Source: an uncultured Roseicyclus sp.
GTDB lineage: Bacteria; Pseudomonadota; Alphaproteobacteria; Rhodobacterales; Rhodobacteraceae
NCBI GenBank assembly: GCA_947494975.1
Contig: CANLXA010000007.1
Span: 1 to 48,663, forward strand
Reading direction: 5' to 3'
DNA: 48,663 nt
In this document: in pieces, positions 1-7,928 of the stretch
How positions within the stretch are numbered: position 1 is the first letter of the stretch
Layout of the letters: each line of letters begins with the position of its first letter
Made by a program: the position numbers and the translations under genes
The notes under the pieces: model-generated
Database searches by the model: none
Seen by the model: the letters and a program-made list of their open reading frames with translations, nothing else
What the model was told of the DNA's origin: nothing

Positions 1-2
1 AG

Positions 3-248
3 TCCAAGCAACGATTTGATAAAGCCTTGGAAGTTGCGCCGTACACCCTGCATGATTTGCGTAGAACATTCAGCTCTAACATGGCCCGCTTGGGCACACC
101 AATTCACGTTACAGAGAAGCTGCTAAATCACATTTCTGGCACGGTCAGTGGCGTTGCGGCAGTATACAACCGCTACTCCTATCTCGATGAAATGCGGCAG
201 GCCGTGGCGTGCCATGACGACCATCTCGCAAAGCTCATCGAACCCTGA
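3..248 (+). CDS. Tyrosine recombinase (phage-type integrase), C-terminal part only
   Basis: The reading frame is open from the left edge of the window, so only the C-terminal catalytic part is present. It shows the tyrosine-recombinase signature: a His-Asp-Leu-Arg-Arg box (HDLRRTFSS), then LNH with the second conserved histidine, then a VYNRY segment carrying the candidate nucleophilic tyrosine. Family members cut and rejoin DNA at attachment sites to integrate or excise islands, phages or ICEs. The AlpA-like gene just downstream fits an integration module. The true start and the arm-binding domain lie outside the window. The family call is firm; which element it belongs to, and whether the downstream DNA is its cargo, cannot be told from here. 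Confidence 0.85.
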   Translation, partial: SKQRFDKALEVAPYTLHDLRRTFSSNMARLGTPIHVTEKLLNHISGTVSGVAAVYNRYSYLDEMRQAVACHDDHLAKLIEP

Positions 249-319
249 TACCGTCAGTTTGCCTAGGTTATTGTCAACCCTAGGGCATCGCGATGCTCTT
301 CAATCGAGGAGATATCGTG

Positions 320-517
320 ATGCGGATGCTTTCAAAACGCCAGCTGAAGGAGTTGGTTCTGTACTCGCCACAACACATCGCACGCTTGGAAAAGGCAGGC
401 CTATTCCCATTGCGGGTACAGCTAGGCCCGAACCGGGTAGGCTGGGTTGAGAAGGAAGTGCTGAACTGGCTGCAGAAGCGCTTGGACTGTCGAGAAGTTC
501 CCAACCGGCACTCCTGA
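320..517 (+). CDS. AlpA/excisionase-like small helix-turn-helix protein
   Basis: A protein of about 65 residues with the pattern MLSKRQLKELVLYSPQHIAR followed by LEKAGLFP and a basic stretch that ends in VGWVEKEVLNWLQKR. This matches the AlpA / MerR-like excisionase fold, in which a short winged helix-turn-helix reads DNA and a Trp-containing strand closes the domain. Such proteins regulate integrase expression or direct excision of islands. The start at 320 is chosen because a GAGGAG ribosome-binding site lies at 305-310; GTG at 317 is an alternative. It follows the integrase fragment by about 70 bases on the same strand, which supports a joint role in integration and excision. Confidence 0.75.
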   Translation: MRMLSKRQLKELVLYSPQHIARLEKAGLFPLRVQLGPNRVGWVEKEVLNWLQKRLDCREVPNRHS

Positions 518-679
518 TCTCAGGAGCTGGGTGGTCGTGCGTACACAGCTCGGCCACCCTTTTTGCTTGAAACGGGCCAATGACCGGACATTGGCGAATA
601 CCCAATTGCAGCGGTGTAGTGATCAGCCCCGCCTATGCGGTCCAGCTTGAATGTAAGTGCATGACTGGCCTAATGCACG

Positions 680-723
680 CCCCATTTCGGAAGCATGGCT
701 TTCTATGCACCTGCCGGGCAATG
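680..723. repeat. Short palindromic element, copy 4 (44 bp)
   Basis: On the minus strand this begins CATTGCCCGGCAGG and ends CCGAAATGGGG, matching in order the ends of the 42-bp elements at 860-901 and 33479-33520 (CACTGCCCGGCAGG and CCGAGAGGGG). The interior differs but can fold through GCAT/ATGC. It sits just past the orfA-like part of a decayed IS3 element. A second hairpin, GTGCAT/ATGCAC at 657-678, lies immediately beside it. Confidence 0.6.
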
Positions 724-738
724 GACGACGCGAAGGAC

Positions 739-1060
739 TCCGTAGTTTCCCCGTGCGGCCTCCGACAGGATTAGCTTGTCCAACGTCAGCTCCGACACGG
801 CGCGACGCAGCCGGTCATTCTCATTCTGAAGGCGTTCGAGTTCCTTCAGCTGGTCGGTTCCCCTCTCGGGATCATGCTGCGCGTAAACCTGCCGGGCAGT
901 GCATATCGCCATATTGCTTCCACCAGCGATAGAAGATCTACTCCGTTATCTGAACTTGTCGGGTTGCTTCATTGCGCGGCAATCCTTGGCCACACAGCGC
1001 CTCAACCTGCCGCAACTTCGTGACAATTTCTTCCGGCTTGTGTCGTTTGATTCCCACCAT
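739..1060 (-). pseudogene. IS3-family transposase orfA, broken
   Basis: Read on the minus strand from an ATG at 1060, the frame gives MVGIKRHKPEEIVTKLRQVE, a classic IS3 OrfA N-terminus, and then a premature TAG (938-940) after QITE. The helix-turn-helix continues in the same frame (IFYRWWKQYGDM). It is then interrupted by a 42-bp palindromic insertion (860-901) that shifts the frame, after which the leucine-zipper part resumes (TDQLKELERLQNEN, then LTLDKLILSEAARGN). No orfB catalytic domain follows, so the element is a truncated fossil that cannot transpose. One nonsense codon plus one frameshifting insertion show that it decayed in place. Confidence 0.85.
860..901. repeat. Short palindromic element, copy 3 (42 bp), inserted in IS3 orfA
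   Basis: On the minus strand the element reads CACTGCCCGGCAGG, then 18 variable bases, then CCGAGAGGGG. Its outer 14 and 10 bases are identical to the copy at 33479-33520, and the length is also identical (42 bp). It interrupts the IS3 orfA frame between the codons for QYGDM and GTDQL; removing 40 bases restores a normal OrfA sequence, so this is an insertion rather than part of the gene. The interior can form an imperfect stem (TCATGC/GCGTAA). Confidence 0.75.
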
Positions 1061-1285
1061 TGATCCTCCGTTTCATAACTATAGGGCCGGACCAATTCAA
1101 AGGGGGAGGATCAGCGCGCTCTGGCCGGTGCGTAAATACCGCACTTGTGCCGTGGTAAGCGAGGATGCTTTTGAAATTTGGGTTTATCGTTAGCCAACAA
1201 TTCCCATTGGAGCAACAGAAACACTAGTAAGGTTGCTTTTTTCTTAGAATTGTCTAACACTAGTCGTATTGGTGGAGTGTATTTG

Positions 1286-2263
1286 ATGATACCAATTCGT
1301 TCTTGCTTGATACTTTTTTTCGTTGCTTTGACGTCTTGCGCGAGACTGCCGGTCGCCGAACTCACCGCATATTCCGACAACGTCACGGCGGCCAATCGTG
1401 CAGGAAATCAAATACTTGACCTCGTGGTTCCAGCCTTGGTTGGCCAGGCACCCGCACGACAGGAGTCTTGTGCAAGAAACTCCGTCGGTGTTCGACCCTG
1501 CTTCACGGTCGAGCTTGCTTTGGGCGGACCGACGGCCCAATCGAACGAGCCTATGGAAATTCAAATCCGGCGTTTGGCGCTTGAGGTGCTGGAGACTTAT
1601 ACTGAGATATTGGTCGACATTTCAGAAGGCCGATCAGTTGAAGTGGTACGCCAGCGCGGCGAACAACTTTCAGAGATTAACTCAAGATTTCAAACGGCGC
1701 TGGCTGGTTTCGCATCGTCGGCAACGATTGGTCCCCTGATCGCGGCATCGACGGATACGGTGGCGATCATCGCCAATGCATCTGGCCAAGCAGCAGGTGT
1801 CCGGTCCGTCGTCGAAGCCGAACCGGACGTGCGCGCCATGATCGAGCTTCTTATTGCCGATACGCCGACGCTTTATGAGGCATATCGCAACCAATTCATC
1901 GCGAACCGTGGCGATTTGGTTTTGGAAATAACAGAGCTGCGCATTCTTGCCTCAGAGCTCGAAGGCGAAGAGCTCGCCGCTAACGAACAACAACGACGCC
2001 AGCTGCAAGCACAGCTAAATGCCGCGCGCAGCGGCAGTGGTAATGCAGATCAGATTAGGGAATTCGAAGAAGCTCTGACATATTATGTCCGCATTCTCGA
2101 TGCCACGGATGGAACCTTGATTGTCCTGCGTGAGGCCATCACACTGGAAACCTTGAGCCCGATTGATCGCGCATCAGAATTTTCACGTCGATCAGCTGAG
2201 ACCCGTGTTTGGTTGGACCAACTGGAAGACAGTTTGAGTAACTTGCGCGCTGCAGTGCGCTAA
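1286..2263 (+). CDS. Secreted lipoprotein of unknown function
   Basis: A protein of 325 residues whose N-terminus MIPIRSCLILFFVALTSC is a lipoprotein signal peptide with lipobox L-T-S-C and lipidation at Cys18. The start at 1286 is chosen over longer in-frame options because it gives the clean signal peptide and has GGAG at 1273-1276. The mature protein is mostly helical, with Glu/Gln-rich heptad-like stretches around residues 210-260 that suggest a coiled coil. I recognise no family. It is followed after only 14 bases by a peptidoglycan hydrolase on the same strand, so the two are probably co-transcribed and the lipoprotein may act at the cell wall with it. That functional link is an inference. 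Confidence 0.7.
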   Translation: MIPIRSCLILFFVALTSCARLPVAELTAYSDNVTAANRAGNQILDLVVPALVGQAPARQESCARNSVGVRPCFTVELALGGPTAQSNEPMEIQIRRLALEVLETYTEILVDISEGRSVEVVRQRGEQLSEINSRFQTALAGFASSATIGPLIAASTDTVAIIANASGQAAGVRSVVEAEPDVRAMIELLIADTPTLYEAYRNQFIANRGDLVLEITELRILASELEGEELAANEQQRRQLQAQLNAARSGSGNADQIREFEEALTYYVRILDATDGTLIVLREAITLETLSPIDRASEFSRRSAETRVWLDQLEDSLSNLRAAVR

Positions 2264-2277
2264 TTCAGCGAGGCAAT

Positions 2278-3789
2278 ATGGTTGAATTTGATGACGTCAC
2301 ACTTGAGCAGCTTGCCAACAAAATCACTACCATGGAAGAGCTTCATGCACTGCGCTCCCTGTGGGAGGATGCGAAAGAGGCGAAACGGCTGGAGGCTCTA
2401 GAAGATTTGGGCAAACGCTCCATCAAGATGTTCAATGTCATCGACCGAATGATTGGACATATTGAGTTTCTTTCAAACGTTCCTGGCATCGCTGCCGATG
2501 GGACGATCGAAGAGTTGCGAGAAAGAACCGGCGATATTCATGCGGATCTTCATGCGGCAGCACGCGTGCACACAGCGCTCAATCTACCCGATCCAGGAAG
2601 CGACGGCGCTATCACTAATGGTGCGACTACGGCAGCAATAATGCCAGGTGATATCATCGAAAAACCGACGCCGACCAACGCTTCGGGCTATGCGGAACTC
2701 GCAGGCGAATATGTTCGGTTCTTTAACGGTGCTGGCATTCGACCATCCAAATCGAATCTTGTGCGCCAAATGGCTGACATAGCATGGAGTAATCGGACTC
2801 GCTACCAGTCAGTTGGGCAACCCTTGGGCATTCCCTGGTGGTTCATCGCGGGCCTGCACCAAATGGAATCGACCTACAATTTCCACCGACATCTGCACAA
2901 TGGCGACCGCCTAACGGCCAGGACCAAGAGGGTTCCGGCGGGGCGGCCAATAGCTGGATCTCCACCCTTCACTTTTGAAGAAAGTGCGGTGGACGCACTG
3001 AAACTCAAAGGGTTCCACACTGAAAGTGATTGGTCGCTACCCCGCGCCTTGTTCAGGTTTGAACGCTACAACGGGTTTGGCTATCGGCCACGTAACGTGG
3101 CGAGCCCATATCTTTGGAGTTACACAACCATCTACGGTCGCGGCAAATACATCGCCGACGGCGAATTCGATGGTAACGAGACGTCTAGACAGTGCGGCGT
3201 CGCGGCACTATTGCGGCAGCTTGTCAATGACAACCGGCTCGAGCTCAGCTCGACGCAATTTGCAGATGTTGACCCCGCGGATACAGCAATATTGCCTGCG
3301 ACGGTTGCCGCGACTGAAATCCTCAGCGACACAGAGGCCGCTCCAGACCATCCGTTCAAAGAATTTTGGAATGAAAATCTGTCTGAAGTCGAACACTTCA
3401 CTTGGAAAGAACTGTTGTTCAAAGGGGCCTCGAACGCCATTCATAAAAACAATACTGATCCGCCGGAACGCCTTTACAATAACATCATCCCTGTCGTTCG
3501 TGCCTTGGAAGAGATCCGCAAACGTGTGGGCGGGCCGATCAGATTGCTAAGCGTCTACCGAAGTCCAGCGTACAACGGTTCCATCAAGGACGCCTCTGCG
3601 AACAGCCGCCATATGGAATTTGATGCCGTCGACTTTCAGGCCGTAGGGTCAGCCCACGGTTCAAGCAGCGACTGGCACCGCATCGCGAAGAATATACGTG
3701 ATGAAGGCGTGTTTTTGGGCGGCATTGGGCTTTATGGGTCGTTTGTCCACATAGATAGTAGAGGCATTGAAGCCGATTGGGCAGGTTAG
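2278..3789 (+). CDS. Two-domain peptidoglycan hydrolase: lysozyme-like domain plus M15 peptidase
   Basis: A 503-residue protein in three parts. Residues 1-130 are helical and unrecognised. Residues about 135-320 match a lysozyme-like family: IPWWFIAGLHQMES with a candidate catalytic Glu197, then HLHNGD, RVPAGRP, FTFEESAVDALKLKGF and a FERYNGFGYR block. Residues about 350-503 are an M15-type D-Ala-D-Ala carboxypeptidase-like domain, with zinc ligands in SRHMEFDAVDF (His445, Asp452) and FVHIDSRG (His491). Together they could cut both the glycan and the peptide parts of peptidoglycan. No signal peptide or membrane segment is visible, which is odd for a wall enzyme and suggests export by another route or delivery as an effector or lysis protein. 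It follows the lipoprotein gene by 14 bases. Confidence 0.75.
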   Translation: MVEFDDVTLEQLANKITTMEELHALRSLWEDAKEAKRLEALEDLGKRSIKMFNVIDRMIGHIEFLSNVPGIAADGTIEELRERTGDIHADLHAAARVHTALNLPDPGSDGAITNGATTAAIMPGDIIEKPTPTNASGYAELAGEYVRFFNGAGIRPSKSNLVRQMADIAWSNRTRYQSVGQPLGIPWWFIAGLHQMESTYNFHRHLHNGDRLTARTKRVPAGRPIAGSPPFTFEESAVDALKLKGFHTESDWSLPRALFRFERYNGFGYRPRNVASPYLWSYTTIYGRGKYIADGEFDGNETSRQCGVAALLRQLVNDNRLELSSTQFADVDPADTAILPATVAATEILSDTEAAPDHPFKEFWNENLSEVEHFTWKELLFKGASNAIHKNNTDPPERLYNNIIPVVRALEEIRKRVGGPIRLLSVYRSPAYNGSIKDASANSRHMEFDAVDFQAVGSAHGSSSDWHRIAKNIRDEGVFLGGIGLYGSFVHIDSRGIEADWAG

Positions 3790-4021
3790 CCTGACTAACT
3801 TGTGGCTACGGGTTTTGTCACAAGTATTTCATAGATTTAGGATCGAATTCGCAACTGGCATTCGGCTTCCGGCCCATACTGGACCATAGCGCGCTTGACG
3901 ACTTTGCTGCGCAAGTATTCTCAATGCAGCCATCAGTTGTTCGGCACAGCACCAATGGTTCTCGGGGGGAAAATATCTAGGAACTACCGTTTCCCAGATG
4001 TATGGAAGATAAGGGACTAGT

Positions 4022-4209
4022 CCCTGCATACCGGGTCGGAAGCAGTGCACTGCAGCTTTCAAATACGAAAAGCGCAGCTACAAACTAAGAAACCGAATCG
4101 AGATCATGTTGTGCGGCTTCATGTAAAGGCGGTGTGTCGCAACCCGATACGGCCGATGCCCAAAGGTTTTCCACTCCGGCACCACTCTGGAGACAACGGT
4201 CAACAATTA
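4022..4209 (+). pseudogene. IS5-family transposase C-terminal remnant
   Basis: The forward frame through 4022-4209 reads IPGRK, then FKYEKRSYKLRNRIEIM, then, after a diverged stretch containing a TAA, RRCVATRYGRCPKVF. This is the conserved C-terminal helix region of IS5/IS427-type DDE transposases (canonical RNRIEIMFGRLKDWRRVATRYDRCP). Only this piece remains, with an in-frame stop at the position of LKDW. The rest of the 3790-4407 gap shows no gene I can support. The fragment separates the wall-hydrolase pair from the caspase cluster and marks past rearrangement. Confidence 0.7.
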
Positions 4210-4407
4210 GCTAAGATTCTTTGTCCTCGGCTCTTTGCTGCAAGGCGGCATTCAAGCCAATCGGGTTGTGACTCGCCTTTCTTCAGTGAGCTGAAAGCCA
4301 TGCACATTCATTGCGCGACAGCGTTCCGCAAGGCCGCTGCTAAGTAGCGTTGATCGAGAATCAAAATTGCCCTATGATGTTCGAATTGTTCACAGTAGAG
4401 ATTTCTC

Positions 4408-5925
4408 ATGGCAAATCACCTGCTAATGCTCGGCTTTGGTAGCTTTGAACGCAAGAATGATTTTCGTCAACTCACAAGCGGGAATAACAACTTTTCCCTC
4501 ATACGTAGCGTACTCAGTGACCAAAAACGCCCTATCGTTCCGCCTGAGAACGTGCGGGACCCTTTATTGGATGAAGATGCTTCGACCGCGCGCTCACGCA
4601 TTTCGAAGTTGTATCGAGAAGCAGATGCAGGCGACAATTTGTACATTTACGTCACAGGCCACGGAGTGAACCATGTAGAGAATAATGACCTTATCGTTCC
4701 ATCTAAGCATGGCCGTCTAAGCACGATAAGGGAATCGAGAGCTTATGACGCTGAGATTAGCTTGAGCCTTCAATCAGATTTTGTTGGTAAGAAAACAAAA
4801 GCGGCCTCCGTGAACCTCATTCTTGATTGCTGCCATGCAGCGGCTGCGGTCGCCAAGCCAGGGACTGCAAATGGAATAGCCAAAGATGCAACGGGGACCG
4901 CGTTCGATGAAGCGATCCAGGTCGTCAATGGGATAGATCACCGGCTTTCGGATGAAGGAAGTCCTGCCTTTACCTATTTGCTAGCCTCCGACGTTGCAGG
5001 CAAGGCCTATGATATTCCAATCGACCTTCATGAGTGGGAAACCGGCGTCTACGCGGAAGAATTGAGTTCCCTCGAACTTGATTTCGAAGCGCACTTTAGC
5101 AGGCTTGCTTTGGCGCTCTTCCAGATCTCTAGAGTCGAATCTGTAATGGAACGAGACGCCTCCGACATTGAAACGCTTGGGTCAGGCAAAAGGATCGGCT
5201 TGTTCCTATCCGCTTGCAAGGCGAGAGACGTCGACTTGGCACTCACAGAAGACGATGATGGGATGGTTAGCCTCGGGTCCGCAGAATATGCAATTGCTAA
5301 GGCTGTAGCAAACGAGTTCCCAAAGCAATGCATTAGAATAGTTGATCCACATGACATCGCATCAAACATACCACTCTTTTTTCGCAAGGCAAGCAGCAGA
5401 GCCGAAAGGCTGGATACAATCTCCCGATTCTTGGATTCTCACGAAGGTATTTTTACTAGTAAGACGAAGTCAAGAATAGACGACTTTCTGCTTACGGCCA
5501 GTAGAAAGACTATCAATGAGAGAAGCGAAGTGCAGTTGGATCTCGAGACACGGCTGTTTGAGGCAGCGAAGGCTGACAAGATCTCCGATTTTACGGAGAC
5601 ATTCATTCTGCGCGAATACGATCGAAACCTCAAGAGTGAGGTTAATGCTGCTGTAAAGAGAAAATTGGAAAAATCTGACAAGGTCGGGATGCACCTAAGT
5701 AAGACTATTGAGACTAAGGAGCAGGATTTGATTGACCTTAAAACGGCTATCTCAAAGAGAGAAATCGAAGTAGAAACCGAGAAGAGAAAATTAGAAGCAA
5801 AGGTATGGCGCTGGCGTTTGGCGACGTTGTTGGTTTTCGTATTTATGTGTGTTATCGGTTTAATTGTACTCTCATCTCTGGGTTTCGACATACGCCAAAT
5901 TCTTAATGCGAGAGGTGATTCATGA
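4408..5925 (+). CDS. Caspase-like (C14) protease with C-terminal membrane anchor
   Basis: A 505-residue protein. The N-terminal third is a caspase-like domain: the catalytic histidine is in YVTGHGVNH (His85) and the catalytic cysteine in NLILDCCHAA (Cys142), the DxCH context typical of bacterial metacaspase-type proteases, although the usual Ser-Gly after it is Ala-Ala. A long helical region follows, with charged heptads at about 415-468, and then one hydrophobic span (about 469-491, LATLLVFVFMCVIGLIVLSS) near the C-terminus. The protease would be cytoplasmic and tethered to the inner membrane. It overlaps the next gene by ATGA and heads a three-gene run with a secreted cysteine-rich peptide and a membrane protein. 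Bacterial caspases often act in cell-death or defence modules; the target here is unknown. Confidence 0.85.
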   Translation: MANHLLMLGFGSFERKNDFRQLTSGNNNFSLIRSVLSDQKRPIVPPENVRDPLLDEDASTARSRISKLYREADAGDNLYIYVTGHGVNHVENNDLIVPSKHGRLSTIRESRAYDAEISLSLQSDFVGKKTKAASVNLILDCCHAAAAVAKPGTANGIAKDATGTAFDEAIQVVNGIDHRLSDEGSPAFTYLLASDVAGKAYDIPIDLHEWETGVYAEELSSLELDFEAHFSRLALALFQISRVESVMERDASDIETLGSGKRIGLFLSACKARDVDLALTEDDDGMVSLGSAEYAIAKAVANEFPKQCIRIVDPHDIASNIPLFFRKASSRAERLDTISRFLDSHEGIFTSKTKSRIDDFLLTASRKTINERSEVQLDLETRLFEAAKADKISDFTETFILREYDRNLKSEVNAAVKRKLEKSDKVGMHLSKTIETKEQDLIDLKTAISKREIEVETEKRKLEAKVWRWRLATLLVFVFMCVIGLIVLSSLGFDIRQILNARGDS

Positions 5926-6041
5926 AGAACATGCAAGTTGTGGTCGCTGCGAGCTTGTTGCTTTTGGCACTAGTTAGTCAAGCTGAGGCATGCCCAGCGG
6001 GTTATGTGCCTTGTGGCAATCAAAGCTGCTGTACAGGCTGA
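5922..6041 (+). CDS. Small secreted cysteine-rich peptide (39 residues)
   Basis: This short gene starts at an ATG that overlaps the caspase stop codon by four bases (ATGA), so translation is probably coupled. It encodes a signal peptide (MKNMQVVVAASLLLLALVSQ, with AEA before the first Cys) followed by a 16-residue mature part, CPAGYVPCGNQSCCTG, with four cysteines. This spacing suggests two disulphides after export. I know no function for it. The coupling to a caspase gene argues that it is real rather than chance: candidate roles are a substrate, an inhibitor, or a toxin released or matured by the system. It runs 38 bases into the likely start region of the next gene. Confidence 0.65.
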   Translation: MKNMQVVVAASLLLLALVSQAEACPAGYVPCGNQSCCTG

Positions 6042-6699
6042 AAGACCTGTGCGTGCCTTCCTCATTGTTGCTCTTGTAATGACAGCACTCATCGTAATTG
6101 CAGTCTCTAGCCTACGGGAAATTAGCCTACGCCAGGTTGTGTTGTACCAGGGGTCTTACCCCGTGAGTGAAGGCCTGAGCGGACTAGAGCCCGGCGATAT
6201 AATCATTGTGAATCTCTTCGAAAACTCGCTCGTTCCAAGGCCGGCCACGACATGTTTGTCTGATTTTTACGCCAACACCCCATACGATATTTTGCATCGA
6301 GAATTTACAGTTTCGGTTAGTCCAAGGGTAACCTATGGTAACCGAGGCGCAGGAGACCCCACATTTGACTCCACCCTCGTTTTCGACCTTTCTGCGATCA
6401 GTCCTGTAGACTATCTTTCCACGGCTTTCTCGGGAGACCCAAGTTGCGAAGTTGCTTTAAGTCAACTTGCCGGTAGTGATTGCCTCTTGGTAGTTAGAAG
6501 CGTCGTTCGTATCGACGATGTCTCCGTCGGTTTCGACACATCGGAACGGTGCCAACTGATTAACGCAAGTGTTGATACGACTGTCATGAATTCATTGGCC
6601 GCCGCCGACTCCTTCGACGCCGCACTCGGAGTATCGCTTTTTGAGCGTATCTGGACCAGCGTTACGATGCCACTGGTCCAATTTCAGATTTCCGACTAG
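6004..6699 (+). CDS. Single-span membrane protein with a large exported domain, unknown function
   Basis: A 231-residue protein with one N-terminal hydrophobic segment (AFLIVALVMTALIVIAVSSL, about residues 18-37) preceded by arginines, and a soluble domain of about 190 residues predicted to face the periplasm. The soluble part has four cysteines (in TTCLSDF, PSCEV, SDCLL and ERCQL), consistent with disulphides. No family is recognised. The ATG at 6004 lies inside the peptide gene; a GTG at 6049, eight bases after its stop, is an alternative start that would still keep the membrane segment. It is the third gene of the caspase-peptide-membrane run and is likely part of the same operon. Confidence 0.65.
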   Translation: MCLVAIKAAVQAERPVRAFLIVALVMTALIVIAVSSLREISLRQVVLYQGSYPVSEGLSGLEPGDIIIVNLFENSLVPRPATTCLSDFYANTPYDILHREFTVSVSPRVTYGNRGAGDPTFDSTLVFDLSAISPVDYLSTAFSGDPSCEVALSQLAGSDCLLVVRSVVRIDDVSVGFDTSERCQLINASVDTTVMNSLAAADSFDAALGVSLFERIWTSVTMPLVQFQISD

Positions 6700-6720
6700 C
6701 TCTTTGGATTAGGATAAAGC

Positions 6721-7272
6721 TCATTTCCATCCTAAGACAGTTGGCTTCCAATCATCTGGATTCTCGAATACGGAGTTCTGGATGCTCGTGAAGGCATCAA
6801 GGTATTCCTGGTAATTTGTGACGTTGAGCCCAGCAACGGCCGGTAGATTTCCGATATGGCCGAGATAGCCAGCAACCTTTATCATAACACGCGTCTCAGC
6901 TATACCCAATTGGGCAGCGGCTGCAAGATTTTCGGGACTAAGATTTGCCTCTAGGCTTGCAGTGTTGGTTGCGACCGCCAGACGCACCGCAACTCCAATT
7001 TCGACCGTCTTGCCATCAACTTCCTTCGTGGTGAAGCGTTTTGCTTCTTGGATTACACCTGAGCTAACCCCCTTCAATGCCCCTGAGAAGAGTGCTTTGA
7101 GTACTCCACCAGAGGCTTTGCCCTCATCGTGGTAGATGAAAGCCTCAACCGTGAATTTATCAAGAGCAATGCCTTCATCATCGCCTTTCGCTAGATATCC
7201 ATCGGATACAGGGTCAATAAGCTCTTTGAACTCAGGCGGAAGCGCTACCCCGGTCACTTCATCGTAAAGCAT
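6721..7272 (-). CDS. Conserved-looking protein of unknown function
   Basis: A 183-residue protein read towards the caspase cluster. It begins MLYDEVTGVALPPEFKEL and has a middle section rich in alternating hydrophobic and charged residues (KTVEIGVAVRLAVATNTASL), followed by an Ala-rich helix (PENLAAAAQLGIAETRVMIKV). There is no signal peptide or membrane span, so it is probably cytoplasmic. I do not recognise a family. It converges on the membrane-protein gene with 21 bases between the stop codons. A weak ACGGGA is the only candidate ribosome-binding site. Coding potential rests on length, normal composition and the lack of a better competing frame. Confidence 0.55.
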   Translation of the reverse strand: MLYDEVTGVALPPEFKELIDPVSDGYLAKGDDEGIALDKFTVEAFIYHDEGKASGGVLKALFSGALKGVSSGVIQEAKRFTTKEVDGKTVEIGVAVRLAVATNTASLEANLSPENLAAAAQLGIAETRVMIKVAGYLGHIGNLPAVAGLNVTNYQEYLDAFTSIQNSVFENPDDWKPTVLGWK

Positions 7273-7928
7273 CTAAGATCCCGTCTTGGTGAAATATGTT
7301 GCGAAAACTCTTCTTTCGATAGACGGTCAACGCCGATCGAAGTGTCAACCGCGAGATAGCGTAAGCTTAACTGAATGTCTCACTATTTGAAAGCGTCACT
7401 TCCGAAACGAGTACCTAAAGGACCGAACGCTTGAACCGCGTTTGTTGCATGGCCGCAGGCATTCTACGGATGAGGGTCAAAAGTCGTAGCAAATTGATGA
7501 CCATCAACGTCTGCACCCCGACCTCAGGAGCACTCCACCGCCCGAGTTCATGGCACCGAAGGACGTAGAAATGCGCGCTGCTTAGCCCGCGTGATCAACT
7601 CGCGGATTCCCCGAGAAGTCGGAGGAGAGTTGGGGATCAGATCATTGAGAGCGCCACAACGGATCACCCTATCACAACTGCGATGAACGGCCCATGTATG
7701 TACCGGCTGCTGTTCGCAAATGATTTCTTCGCATGTTCTCGGAAGTCGCTCATATGTATCCGGCCTGTTGATCGACACGCGGGTCGTGGCCTTGTTGGGG
7801 TTACGCACGCGCCGTGATCTCATTAGCGGACAGGTCGTTGATGACCATTTGGGCCGTCAGACTCTGGGGGCGTAGTATTTCCGTTCCATGCTTTCGATCT
7901 ATCGCGAACTCCTTTGGGCCGATCCGGC
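7273..7928. other. Gap with no supported gene
   Basis: I find no gene, RNA or repeat here that I can name. On the minus strand two stretches look faintly protein-like: 7548-7823, and around 7435-7530, where the frame reads like GVQTLMVINLLRLLTLIRRM. Neither has a recognisable motif or a clear ribosome-binding site, and they are probably decayed transposon or gene remnants beside the IS110 fragment. Confidence 0.4.

Noticed and set aside
4045-4347. A 100-residue forward frame before the caspase gene
   Set aside because: Its frame differs from that of the IS5 remnant it overlaps and it has no motif; it is best explained as transposase debris.
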